NCBI GenBank assembly: GCA_031316155.1
Contig: JALDRB010000008.1
Coordinates: 181,110 to 245,109, forward strand
Length of the DNA: 64,000 nt
Direction: 5' to 3'
From: Candidatus Scalindua sp.
GTDB lineage: Bacteria; Planctomycetota; Brocadiia; Brocadiales; Scalinduaceae
Both the position numbers and the translations under genes were made by a program. Of the stretch, positions 1-8,380 are shown piece after piece. Position 1 is the stretch's first letter; every line of letters starts with the position of its first letter. The notes beneath the pieces were generated by a model. The model worked only from the letters and a program-made list of their open reading frames with translations. It was not told the origin of the DNA and did no database searches.

Positions 1-390
1 AATAAAATTGATTCGAGTACTTTGGAAAAACTGGTAAAATATCATTGGCCGGGAAATATCAGACAGCTCCAGAACTCTATTAGAAGGGCTATCCTGGTAG
101 CAGTGACAACACACGATACGTTACTTCCTGAGCATTTTGATTTTCCTGATATTAAGGAGGGGAGTTTACGGATGGTTGAATCTCTTGAACTCGGTTTATC
201 CAAACTTGAAGTTTCATTAAAAAGGGGGGAGGTTTTACCTTTGAACGAGGTAGAGGAAGTTTTTATTCGTCAGGCATTAAGTTCTACAAAGGGAAATATC
301 TCTGAGGCTGCGGAGAAGTTGGGTATCAGCAGGTCTACAATTTATAGAAAGATGGAGGAGTATGGCATACGAATGGACGATTCAAAGTGA
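1..390 (+). CDS. Sigma-54-dependent response regulator, C-terminal part (5' end outside window)
   Basis: The reading frame is open from the first base, so the gene begins upstream of the window; about 129 residues are visible. The start carries the end of an AAA+ sigma-54 activator domain, with the characteristic YHWPGNIRQLQNS segment (the WPGNxREL motif of NtrC-family proteins). A linker follows, then a C-terminal Fis-type helix-turn-helix (KGNISEAAEKLGISRSTIYRK). Such proteins contact RNA polymerase-sigma54 at -24/-12 promoters and hydrolyse ATP to open them. The N-terminal sensor or receiver domain cannot be seen, so the signal is unknown. A candidate -24/-12 promoter lies about 5.8 kb downstream at 6143, but nothing shows that this protein serves it. 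Confidence 0.9.
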   Translation, partial: NKIDSSTLEKLVKYHWPGNIRQLQNSIRRAILVAVTTHDTLLPEHFDFPDIKEGSLRMVESLELGLSKLEVSLKRGEVLPLNEVEEVFIRQALSSTKGNISEAAEKLGISRSTIYRKMEEYGIRMDDSK

Positions 391-719
391 TCGTATTTCG
401 GTATAGTTTTTAATTATGATGAAGATAGAGAGGAACCTTAATACTCGTTGTTGAGGCAAGACATTCAGTTTCTCTGATGTTCAAGATACGATTACCTGAA
501 AAATTTTCTTTTAATATTTTATAACGCTCTGCTCGGTATAAAGGTTCAGGAAACCTGTCCCACGAAGAGTGTTATATTTCACTGCCGGTCTGATCATAAA
601 AAAGACTGTTTCTTTAATGTCTGTTTTTCTCACTTCCTGAAGTTCTTCTTTGCTTTTTCTCATACTCTATACCATTTGTATTTCTGCTTGTGTCTTGAAT
701 TCTTTTAAACAGTTAACAC
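391..719. other. Intergenic stretch without recognisable gene
   Basis: This is 329 bases between the response regulator and the acyl carrier protein gene. I see no coding frame of useful length, no -24/-12 promoter and no strong hairpin. A promoter for the downstream ACP-ligase genes must lie here but I cannot pick one with confidence. Confidence 0.4.
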
Positions 720-995
720 ATGACAACTATTAATCAACTTAAGCAGGAAATAATAGCTTTTCTTGATGTAACACCTGATGAGATGAACATCAGCATCCAT
801 GAATCTTTATTGGAAAGTGGATTACTTGATTCAATGAATATCCTTGAGCTTGTTGCACACCTAGAGAGAGTATATGAAGTTGAATTCACAACAGAAGACC
901 TGACACACAAAAATTTTGAAACTATCGAAACAATTAGTAAACTCCTGGCACATAAAAATGTTTTCATCGAACATGATAACACAAACAATTCTTAA
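720..995 (+). CDS. Acyl carrier protein
   Basis: A 91-residue acidic helical protein of the phosphopantetheine-attachment family. The prosthetic-group serine is Ser38 in the segment LLESGLLDSMNILELV, matching the usual (L)DSL(x)xxE motif with Met after the serine. It would carry an acyl or amino-acyl group as a thioester for the ligase encoded immediately downstream, whose start overlaps this gene (ATG at 973, 23 bases before this stop). That overlap implies translational coupling. The pair, with a PLP decarboxylase at 4474, resembles the gene set of exosortase-A/PEP-CTERM exopolysaccharide loci. DltC-like carrier proteins are an alternative. No clear ribosome-binding site precedes the ATG. 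Confidence 0.85.
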   Translation: MTTINQLKQEIIAFLDVTPDEMNISIHESLLESGLLDSMNILELVAHLERVYEVEFTTEDLTHKNFETIETISKLLAHKNVFIEHDNTNNS

Positions 996-2565
996 AGATT
1001 CATCTACAAGGTTTTTAGAGAAAAAAGCAATTGCTTCTGCTTCTAAACAGATAACATATAAAGAACTTGAAGAGTCATCAGGAAAACTCGCGGCATTATT
1101 AATTGAAAACGGTGCCGAACGAGGAGATAGGATTGGCGTGTATCTGCCGAAATCCATAGAGGAGGTAATATCCATTTTTGCAATTGGTAAAGCCGGTGGG
1201 ATATTTGTTTTATTAAATCCCGTGTTAAAAAAGAATCAGGTGGAACATATTGCAAACGACTGTGGGATTAAAATATTGATAAGTAACAGTTATAAACTGA
1301 GAAATATTGATAATATGATACATGGGTTTAAATCTGTCTTGAGAATTTTCTTGTTTGAAGAGAACTTTGAGCAAATTCCAAATATCTCTTCAAAAAAAAT
1401 ATTTCCTGTTTCCGGATTCCTTGAAAAAATTACAGATTGTTTGATTCAGCCCATCTGCATACCTTCAGATATAGCAACGATTATATATACGTCTGGTTGC
1501 ACGGGCACCCCAAAAGGAATAATGACTACCCATCAGAATTTGATGGAGGGTGCTGAGATAATATCAAACTATCTTAATATGAATAATGATGATGTTATTC
1601 TCAGTATCCTGCCATTTAGTTTTGATTATGGCCTGGACCAGCTGCTTACAACCATAAGAGTTGGTGGAACGATTGTGCTACATGATTTTCTTTTTTCTGA
1701 AGAGACATTAAAGACCATGGAGGAACAGAAGATAACAGGTCTTGCAGGTGTACCTGCTATCTGGAATCGAATAGTTGAGATGAAAAATAATACAAGAGAG
1801 CATGATTTTACAAGTTTGAGATATATAACCAATTCCGGTGGAAAACTTACCAGAGAAACGATATTCAGGCTCATGGATGTTTTTCCTGAATCTAAATTGT
1901 ATTTGATGTATGGATTAACTGAAGCGCACAGGTCAACCTATCTGGATCCCTCAATGGTTAGATCAAAGCCGGATTCCATAGGAAAGGCTATTCCCAATGT
2001 AGAAATCTACGTCCTGAACAAGGAAGATAAAATGTGTAAACCAGGAGAAGTTGGAGAACTTGTTCACCGGGGGGCATTGATATCCAGAGGATATTGGAAT
2101 GACCCTTTCAAAACAGATGAGATATTCAGGCAAAATCCGCTTACACCCAGTGAAACTTTTTGGTCTGAGAAAGTCGTCTACTCTGGTGACTTGGTAAAAT
2201 CTGACGAAGAGGGTTTTCTCTACTATGTTGGAAGAAGAGATGAAATGATAAAAAAAATGGGTTACAGGGTGAGTCCGGTAGAGGTTGAAGAAGCCATTTC
2301 TAAAATGAACAAGTTTTGGAGTGTGGTAGCAGTTGGAATTGAACAGAAGAATCTCGAACAAGAAATATTCTGCTTTGTTGTTTTGAAGAAAGGGGCAAAA
2401 TGTACCAAAAGAGAAATCTTACATTTTTTAAGAAACAGTCTTCCCTCATACATGATACCGGGAGAAATAATATTTAAGGAAAGGGTTCCTCATACACCGA
2501 GCGGTAAAATAGACAGGGCTTTATTGAGAAAAGAGGCTTATACGTTTTTACATGAAACACATTAA
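973..2565 (+). CDS. AMP-forming acyl-CoA/acyl-ACP ligase, exosortase-A-associated type
   Basis: About 530 residues of the ANL (acyl-adenylate-forming) superfamily. It has the P-loop-like A3 motif YTSGCTGTPKG (usually TSGTTGTPKG; the Cys is a variant), the adenine-binding YLMYGLTEA, the SGDLVKSDEEGFLYYVGR hinge region and the C-terminal catalytic-lysine motif PSGKIDRALL. It activates a carboxylic acid with ATP, presumably to load the ACP encoded by the overlapping upstream gene. In the same frame the reading is open from 916, but ATG 973 (or 958) gives the N-terminus expected for the family. Context (ACP before it, PLP decarboxylase after an insertion) fits the ligase described in exosortase-A loci; the substrate is unknown. 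Confidence 0.88.
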   Translation: MITQTILKDSSTRFLEKKAIASASKQITYKELEESSGKLAALLIENGAERGDRIGVYLPKSIEEVISIFAIGKAGGIFVLLNPVLKKNQVEHIANDCGIKILISNSYKLRNIDNMIHGFKSVLRIFLFEENFEQIPNISSKKIFPVSGFLEKITDCLIQPICIPSDIATIIYTSGCTGTPKGIMTTHQNLMEGAEIISNYLNMNNDDVILSILPFSFDYGLDQLLTTIRVGGTIVLHDFLFSEETLKTMEEQKITGLAGVPAIWNRIVEMKNNTREHDFTSLRYITNSGGKLTRETIFRLMDVFPESKLYLMYGLTEAHRSTYLDPSMVRSKPDSIGKAIPNVEIYVLNKEDKMCKPGEVGELVHRGALISRGYWNDPFKTDEIFRQNPLTPSETFWSEKVVYSGDLVKSDEEGFLYYVGRRDEMIKKMGYRVSPVEVEEAISKMNKFWSVVAVGIEQKNLEQEIFCFVVLKKGAKCTKREILHFLRNSLPSYMIPGEIIFKERVPHTPSGKIDRALLRKEAYTFLHETH

Positions 2566-2600
2566 GTGCATCCAGATGACACTCGCCCGGCAGGTTGCTA

Positions 2601-2704
2601 ATACTCATCTTATAAGGGTTTTCGGACCTGCCTGTGCGTAAGGAACGCACGCAGACAGGTAAAATCCGAGAAAAAACGGAGCGAGTAAAGTCCTCGGTGC
2701 CTGG
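2601..2704 (+). repeat. Left half of a TATACT/AGTATA modular repeat, split by an insertion
   Basis: This begins with ATACTCATCT and continues through the palindromic core (acctgcctgtgcgt ... acgcagacaggt) into the gagcgagtaaagtcctcgg segment, then stops at about 2704. The rest of the same repeat (tttgtccggggatacc ... ggttttagtata) resumes at 4396. Comparison with the unbroken copies at 18894 and 50676, which carry the second core and whose sequence joins these two pieces without a gap, shows that one repeat was interrupted by the IS110-type insertion between them. Confidence 0.75.
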
Positions 2705-2755
2705 TTTATTCTAGTCAAGTATTTTTATAACATATTTTAGTCTGTTGTTGTTTGG

Positions 2756-2804
2756 ATTGTTGCTAACGGAAGGAGGGCGTAGCCCGACTGGAGTTAGCAA
2801 CAAT
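2756..2804. repeat. Compound hairpin with 12-bp perfect stem
   Basis: The arms ATTGTTGCTAAC and GTTAGCAACAAT are exact reverse complements around a 25-base loop. The loop itself contains a gggc-gta-gccc hairpin. The structure sits in the non-coding end of the IS110-type insert, downstream of the transposase. It could be part of the element's recombination site or of a structured RNA, or an independent palindromic repeat. No poly-T run follows, so it is not a classical terminator. Confidence 0.6.
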
Positions 2805-3021
2805 CATTGATTTTTTTGTACTACATTAAATTTATTATCTTAAACTGAAGTGTGACACCTTGCCCAATCCTGGTAATTAGAGGGTCTCTACAGAGCCCTG
2901 ACCTTGCTTTATTGGAACTAAGGTGCAAGCGGGACGTTATTTAAGCTTTGCGTGAAGGTCGACTAAGTCGCCTTAATGACGCCGATGATAATCATTCCCA
3001 CTTACACACGAAGATTAATGT

Positions 3022-4279
3022 TTAAGCAGCTTTTTTAAGCTCCTGTTCTACAGCATAATTTCCTATATATTCGCTATGATCACGTACAAGCGCAAATATA
3101 ACTCCGAGAAGTTTTCTAGACACGGCAGTCAAGGCTTTCATCTTCAACATGCCTCGTGCAAGACAACCTTGATAGTACTCATGCATTATTCTCCTTTATG
3201 CACTACGTTAATAGATGCGAAAAACAAAAGTTTTCTCATAAGAGATCTTCCTCGTTTAGAAATACGTCGTTGCCCTTTGTGTATTCCAGAACTAATCTCA
3301 AAAGATCAAGACCAGCGAACTTCAATATCTCGGAAATAGTTTTGTACTCCCTGAAATCACCAACCTCACCTATAAGCCCAGCCACCGTGATATCTCCGAT
3401 CCCCTTTATAGAGAGGATAAATTTACTCTAAGATATCTTTTCAAGATGATGGCTCATCTCTTTCTCAATCTCTGTAACAAAACTCTCAGTAGTTTCAATT
3501 ATAGACAATATCTCTTTTATCTCAAAAAGTATGCTCTGACGGCCTTCCCTTACCCCTACAGACGATTTTGCTGCCGCATAAAGCTCTCTGGCTCGCTCTT
3601 CTCCAAGTTGTCCACGACTTACTTTTCTAAGGGTTATAGTCAGATTCTTAAGCTTGTATTTTATTATATCTTCAGGGGTTGGGCAGTTCTCCAGAAGAAA
3701 TCTTGCACTCCTGGTCTTAACGTCCTTAAATACTTGAGAAAACTCTGGAAATATAACAAAGACCAAATCCTGGAGCTGATTAAAGATCGCCGTTCGCCTA
3801 CGCATTGCCCTCTCCCTGGCATGCGTAAGTCTTCTGAGTTCTGCAGCAGAGCCTTCCGGCTGAACTATCGTCAGTGCATGGCCAAGCTCTATGATATCGG
3901 CTATAACCTTGGGATCTTTCTGGTCTGTCTTGTTTGGAGAATTACCGTCAAGCTCCTTAACTCTCTTGGTATGCATAGGGTTTATCTGGATAAGCTTCAC
4001 TTTTTCTTTCTTATAAAATGAGTAAGTGGTTCTCCGTAAGGCCCGGTAGGCTCATAACCAACTACAACATCTTTGAGGTTATTGGCATTTTTTGTCTTCA
4101 CAATTCTGACACCAAAAGGTGTTGAATCCCTGGGTATTGTTCATAAAACTAAATGGCTTAACCTCTATTCCATTTGGACATCGACAATATCCAACATTCG
4201 TTACTTTACTAATATCTACGGTTACGATAAGTGTTTCCTTATTGATTACTCTAACTTTTTTTGTTTCAATGTTTTTCAT
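3022..4279 (-). pseudogene. IS110-family transposase, multiply broken
   Basis: Read on the minus strand from ATG at 4279. The N-terminal fragment contains LIVTVDISKVTNVGYCRCPNG, the start of the DEDD (RuvC-like) catalytic domain. The frame then changes near 4085 and again near 4000, where the sequence resumes with the family's KTDQKDPKVIADI motif, a coiled region, and the C-terminal transposase_20 helix-hairpin-like segment (LSIKGIGDITVAGLIGEVGD). A TAG stop interrupts that segment near 3430, and further frame changes occur before the tail ending SLKKAA-like at 3022. At least three frameshifts and one stop make the gene non-functional. IS110 transposases recombine DNA under guide-RNA control. 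Confidence 0.85.
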
Positions 4280-4395
4280 GGCTATGCTCCTTTCATAAGT
4301 TTTAAGTTAAACCAAATTGCTCAATTACTTAAAATCAAAAGAAAGAGTATAGCCTATTTATTATAAAAACTATTTACTTTCTGCAATATAGCAAG

Positions 4396-4467
4396 CTTTG
4401 TCCGGGGATACCAGCAACCAAGATTTGGTTTCCAATAAATCCGAAAATCAAATCGGTTTTAGTATAA
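4396..4467 (+). repeat. Right half of the split modular repeat
   Basis: This runs from tttgtccggggatacc through agatttggtttcc to the right end ccgaaaatcaaatcggttttagtata. It is the continuation of the piece at 2601-2704. Its terminal AGTATAAT lies only a few bases before the ATG of the decarboxylase gene at 4474, so the repeat end now forms that gene's immediate 5' flank. Confidence 0.7.
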
Positions 4468-4473
4468 TGAATT

Positions 4474-5790
4474 ATGAAATTACCGATAAATTCAATTGCT
4501 CACATTAATACACTCGGCCATATAGAGATGGAGGGATATGATCTTTTGGATATAGCCCGGAAGATCGATGGTCCTTTCTATATTTATTTTGCTTCAGTGA
4601 TAGAGAAACAGTATAAACGGCTTAAAGCTCTTTTGCCAACAAATATGGATATTTGTTATGCAGTTAAGGCAAATCCAAACAGAGAAATTCTCACGCTCTT
4701 TAAAACTCTTAAATCGGCTTTTGATATTTCATCAGGTGGAGAATTTTCTCGATGTATGGATGCAGGAATTTCTCCTCAGAAAATAAGCTTTTCAGGTCCG
4801 GGGAAGGATTATAAAGAACTCTCGGAAGCCATCAGGAATAAGCTCTTTGCCATAAGTGTGGAATCGCGCAGGGAGGTTGATGAGATCATTCATATTGCAG
4901 ACACTACTGCATCAACAGCGAATGTCATGTTACGGATAAACCCTACACGAAAACCAGAAAGATTTTCTCTCAAGATGGGAGGGCTTCCTTCCCAGTTTGG
5001 GATCGATGAGGAAACTGCTTTAGAAATAATACGGATGATCAAGAAGCACGATTTACTCGATCTAATGGGAATACATGTATTCAACGGAACACAGTGTTTA
5101 GATGCCAGGGCTATTGTAGAAAACATTTCAGAGATGATAGAAATAGCAAAAAGGCTATTTCTCCATGAAGGTATAGAATTGAGATATATAAATCTGGGTG
5201 GTGGATTTGGGATTCCTTATTATGAGGGTGATAGGGAATTGAACCTTGAGGAAGTATGTAATGCGGTAAAAGATATCATAATTTATACTCAGGAAACTTC
5301 ACATGGCCTTAAAAATACCAGATTCATACTGGAACTGGGCAGGTTTTTAGTGGCACAGAGTGGAATTTACATTGCAAAAGTAATAGATATAAAGATATCC
5401 AGAGGCAAAAAATTTATCATACTGAATGGAGGGATGAATCATCACCTGGCAGCTTCAGGAAACTTTGGGCAGGTTTTAAGAAGAAACTATTGTATGTATC
5501 CTCTGGAATTACGAGACAAAAACAGACTGGAAAAGGTAAATATTGTTGGCCCCTTATGTACTTCCATTGACAGGCTTGCAAGCGATATTCAGTTGCCGGT
5601 ACTCATGATCGGTGATTACATAGGAATCTTTAATTCAGGTGCTTATGGGCTTACGGCAAGCCCGATACTCTTTTTATTACACAATCTACCTGCGGAGGTT
5701 TTCGTATCAGATGAAGAGCTCAAGATTGTTCGGGCAACAGGAGGAATCCAATATGAGACACAGACAATAAGGTATTCAGCACATCAGTAG
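4474..5790 (+). CDS. PLP-dependent decarboxylase, exosortase-A-associated type
   Basis: 438 residues with the alanine-racemase-like barrel fold of group IV decarboxylases (diaminopimelate/ornithine decarboxylase relatives). The PLP lysine is in ICYAVKANPN. Other visible motifs are the SGGEF turn, HVFNGTQ, the phosphate-binding NLGGGFGIPYYEG, GRFLVAQSG and the C-terminal GPLCTSIDRLASD that supplies the active-site cysteine from the partner subunit. It decarboxylates an amino acid; the substrate is not predictable from motifs alone. The length and motifs fit the decarboxylase of exosortase-A loci, where it accompanies the ligase and ACP found upstream before the IS110 insertion. No Shine-Dalgarno is seen; the repeat end at 4467 abuts the start. 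Confidence 0.88.
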   Translation: MKLPINSIAHINTLGHIEMEGYDLLDIARKIDGPFYIYFASVIEKQYKRLKALLPTNMDICYAVKANPNREILTLFKTLKSAFDISSGGEFSRCMDAGISPQKISFSGPGKDYKELSEAIRNKLFAISVESRREVDEIIHIADTTASTANVMLRINPTRKPERFSLKMGGLPSQFGIDEETALEIIRMIKKHDLLDLMGIHVFNGTQCLDARAIVENISEMIEIAKRLFLHEGIELRYINLGGGFGIPYYEGDRELNLEEVCNAVKDIIIYTQETSHGLKNTRFILELGRFLVAQSGIYIAKVIDIKISRGKKFIILNGGMNHHLAASGNFGQVLRRNYCMYPLELRDKNRLEKVNIVGPLCTSIDRLASDIQLPVLMIGDYIGIFNSGAYGLTASPILFLLHNLPAEVFVSDEELKIVRATGGIQYETQTIRYSAHQ

Positions 5791-5856
5791 TTCATCAACA
5801 TTTCTTTAGCATTCCCTATCCTGTAAAAGCCGGAACCAAACAGAAGTTAATAAACA

Positions 5857-5939
5857 ACCTGTCTAAGCCTGCCTGTGCGATGCACCTGTCTGCGTGCTAC
5901 GCACAGGCAGGTCCGAAAACCATTACGAGATGAGTATAT
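5857..5939 (-). repeat. Modular repeat copy, reverse orientation, right arm lost
   Basis: Read on the minus strand it shows the left end (tatactcatctcgtaatggttttcgg) and the GC-rich palindromic core with gcctgtgcgtagcacgcagacaggt. A second partly duplicated core follows and the usual right end is missing. It sits in the 449-base gap between the decarboxylase and the pilus operon, which otherwise holds only the promoter at 6143. Confidence 0.7.
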
Positions 5940-6142
5940 ATTCAGTGATGTCTCTTTTTTCTCACATGAACGTCTATCTGTTACCCGAAAAAAAAGGGAT
6001 AATGCCTTATGGTAAAATACGTCGGATTGTCTATTTGTTAAACAAGAGAGAAATATGAAATACGGGCAGCTATAACAGCAAAGTATCTAAAAAAAATTTA
6101 TATTACCTTTCTTAAAGTGTTTAGTGTTAAGAAAAATTTTAA

Positions 6143-6158
6143 TGGCATTGAGTTTGCT
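6143..6158 (+). promoter_or_regulatory. Candidate sigma-54 (-24/-12) promoter of the pilus operon
   Basis: TGGCATTGAGTTTGCT aligns base for base with the sigma-54 consensus TGGCAC-N5-TTGCW, with one mismatch in the first block and the required ten bases between the invariant GG and GC. It lies 82 bases before the ATG of the first gene of the type IV pilus cluster. Sigma-54 control of pilus genes is known in other bacteria. A chance match is possible. Confidence 0.5.
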
Positions 6159-6239
6159 ATTCAATCGTCCAGTCATTAACAAGAATTGGAATGAAGAAAA
6201 CCATTCTCTTTAATTTTATAATCTCAGAGGTAAAAGAAA

Positions 6240-6455
6240 ATGTTTAAACTCATCATGAACAGTATTGTTTTTCTGGTAATTATTGCGTGTATCACCGGAT
6301 GTTATTCAACTGACAAACGGCATAATGCTGCACACAACCGTGCTATTAAGAAAGATATGAAGTTGTTACATCAGGATATTGATTTTGTTTTGGGATTAGA
6401 CGAGCCTTCGGTGCTCAGTGATGAAAAAAGTCTTGAGGTAATAACAGATTCTTAG
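6240..6455 (+). CDS. Small predicted lipoprotein, first gene of the pilus cluster
   Basis: A 71-residue protein with a 20-residue signal sequence ending in the lipobox IITGC-like segment (IACITGC, Cys21), followed by a short hydrophilic, mostly helical tail. The start at 6240 follows an AGAGGT sequence 7-12 bases upstream. It would be lipid-anchored in the cytoplasmic or outer membrane. I do not recognise the family. Its position, about 115 bases before the PilMN fusion gene and behind the -24/-12 promoter, suggests an accessory (pilotin-like?) role in pilus assembly, but that is inference. Confidence 0.65.
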   Translation: MFKLIMNSIVFLVIIACITGCYSTDKRHNAAHNRAIKKDMKLLHQDIDFVLGLDEPSVLSDEKSLEVITDS

Positions 6456-6570
6456 GGATCTTTTATTTTGTAGAAAGTTCCCGGTCTCCGTTTCATACTT
6501 TCCATGGAGGTTGAAAAAATAATCACATTTGTTTGTTCAATAAAAATAAAAATATTTTTTGGTGTTACCT

Positions 6571-8349
6571 ATGAAGATAAAGAATTTTCTCAATAGTGTG
6601 AAAACTGGTAATCGTTCTTTTAAAGACCTTCGTACCGGGAAATTATCTGAAACCATGCAATTTACCGGTATTCTCGATCGCGTGAAGTCCCGTAATCTTA
6701 CCGATAAAGTTAAAGGTCTTCATACGGGGAAATTGTCTAAAAACAAGCGTGTTTGGGGTCTTGAAATTTGTGATAGAGAGCTAAAGGCAACGAAAGTTAA
6801 ATGGCATGATGGGAAATTGCTGGTGGAGGTTTTCGATAGAATTGATTATGCAACAATGAACCAAGGTGCTGAATCTGCAAATTCAAAATTAATTGAAAAT
6901 GCCATAAGTACTTTTGTAAAACGCAATCACATAGAAAAATCCGATAAAATAGTCGTATCTCTGCCTGCCAAAATGGTTTTATCGAGATTTGTTTCATTTC
7001 CTCCTATGAAGAAAAGTTATATTACTGAAGCCATAAAATATGAATTGCAAAAACAAATACCTTTTGATCCCAGCGAAATTGTATGGGATTTTCATCAATT
7101 TGGAAACAGTAATAAAAGTGATAAAGGGCCGGAAGTTGGAATTTTTGCGACAAAGAAAGAAAATGTGTATAACCTTTTATCCGGCCTTTCAGCGATAAAA
7201 TCAAACATAGAGTCAATACAAATTAATCCTATAGCAATTTATAATCTTATGCAGCATATCTTCAAACAGGATGAGGATGTTTTTGTAGTAAATGTAGGAA
7301 AGGAAAATACGGATTTTATAGTTGTTGGGAAAACAAAATATTGGAATAGAAGTATACCTATCGCTGAAATAAGTACAGAGTTGATACAGGAAATACAGAG
7401 ATCGATTGGATACTATGTTTCTATTGCAAAGGACGCAAAACCTGAGACGGTATTTCTCATGGGTGAGGGATTAGCAGATGATAAAAAAGCAAAATTCATT
7501 GAAGAAAATTTAGAAGGGAAGGTTAATTTTCTTAACTTATTAGACAGAATTACGATATCAGAAGATGCTGATTCTTCCCCATTAGATAAGAAATCAATTG
7601 ATAGCTACGGAGTTGCAGTTGGTCTGGCAGTACAGGGTTTGGAAATCAGCAAGATAAAGATAAATCTTCTTCCTTCAGAATATATGAGAGAACGGCAAAA
7701 GCCGAAACAAAAGGAACTTGCCCGTATTCTTGTAGTTTTACTATTCCTAGGTCTGCTTACACAAGGGGTTAAGAATTACGTATCATGGAAAATTCTTTCA
7801 AAAGATGTAGACATCGTTAATTCAACGCAAGATAGAGTGAGAAAACTAGAAAGGTTATATAAAGAGGTAGAACAAAAGGTAAAGAAAGAAGAAAGTGAAC
7901 TCCTGACTTTGAATTCACTAGGAACTCAGGGGAATTTCTGGATAGAAGCTATTCACAACATTGTAAATAGCATGCCCGAAAATGTTTATTTGTTAAGTTT
8001 GAAATCGATAAGAGGGAACTCATACGCAGAGGACAAAAGCAAAGAAAAGGGATCTGCCGGGAAAAAGGGAAATAGTAATCCAGTGAATAAGAAGGTATTG
8101 ATTATGACTATGAAGGGAGAAAGCTATGAACCTAGTATGCAGTATCTGGAGAAAAATGTTAAAGAACCAATAGAGAATCTGAAATTGTTTGAGAATCTGA
8201 CTCCCGCTTTCATGAATGTTGAGTTTGTGAAAGATTCGGTACACCATGTTGAATTGCTTAATAAAAACGGATCTGAAGTATCAGGAATTAATAAGGATAT
8301 AAGACCGATTGCTTTTGAATTACGATGGATAGTAAACAACATTAATTAG
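6571..8349 (+). CDS. PilM-PilN fusion protein of the type IV pilus assembly platform
   Basis: 592 residues from ATG 6571 (an in-frame TTG at 6559 is less likely). Residues about 61-355 are PilM-like with the actin/FtsA fold (VWGLEICDRELKATKVK; VVSLPAKMVLSRFVSFP; IKYELQKQIPFDPSEIVWDF). At about 364 comes INLLPSEYMRER, the conserved cytoplasmic peptide of PilN that docks into PilM. A membrane span (about 384-405) follows, then the periplasmic coiled-coil and ferredoxin-like domain of PilN. In most bacteria PilM and PilN are separate proteins; here the docking pair is covalent. The first 60 residues are an unusual basic leader with two TGKLS repeats. PilO-like and PilQ genes follow. It anchors the inner-membrane ring that supports pilus extension and retraction. 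Confidence 0.85.
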   Translation: MKIKNFLNSVKTGNRSFKDLRTGKLSETMQFTGILDRVKSRNLTDKVKGLHTGKLSKNKRVWGLEICDRELKATKVKWHDGKLLVEVFDRIDYATMNQGAESANSKLIENAISTFVKRNHIEKSDKIVVSLPAKMVLSRFVSFPPMKKSYITEAIKYELQKQIPFDPSEIVWDFHQFGNSNKSDKGPEVGIFATKKENVYNLLSGLSAIKSNIESIQINPIAIYNLMQHIFKQDEDVFVVNVGKENTDFIVVGKTKYWNRSIPIAEISTELIQEIQRSIGYYVSIAKDAKPETVFLMGEGLADDKKAKFIEENLEGKVNFLNLLDRITISEDADSSPLDKKSIDSYGVAVGLAVQGLEISKIKINLLPSEYMRERQKPKQKELARILVVLLFLGLLTQGVKNYVSWKILSKDVDIVNSTQDRVRKLERLYKEVEQKVKKEESELLTLNSLGTQGNFWIEAIHNIVNSMPENVYLLSLKSIRGNSYAEDKSKEKGSAGKKGNSNPVNKKVLIMTMKGESYEPSMQYLEKNVKEPIENLKLFENLTPAFMNVEFVKDSVHHVELLNKNGSEVSGINKDIRPIAFELRWIVNNIN

Positions 8350-8380
8350 CATTTTTAACGATATCCCTGAAGAGATAATA

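Larger units (their letters stand above)
2705..4395 (-). mobile_element. Decayed IS110-family insertion sequence
   Basis: The limits are set by the dispersed repeat it interrupts: the left half of that repeat ends near 2704 and the right half starts near 4396. The 1.69 kb insert carries one broken IS110-type transposase on the minus strand (3022-4279), about 317 non-coding bases beyond the transposase end and about 116 before its start. A compound hairpin lies in the longer non-coding end at 2756-2804. IS110 elements lack conventional long terminal inverted repeats and encode their guide (bridge) RNA in a non-coding end, so the longer end is where such an RNA would be expected if this belongs to the IS1111 subgroup; that is inference. 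Exact ends are uncertain by several bases. Confidence 0.7.

Noticed and set aside
2756..2804. attC (integron cassette) site at the compound hairpin
   Set aside because: The outer 7-mers do not fit RYYYAAC/GTTRRRY, the element is too short, no integrase gene is near, and it lies within the IS110-type insert.
3446..4021. Plus-strand protein over the transposase
   Set aside because: It is the antisense reading of the minus-strand IS110 transposase, with no family features and a biased composition.
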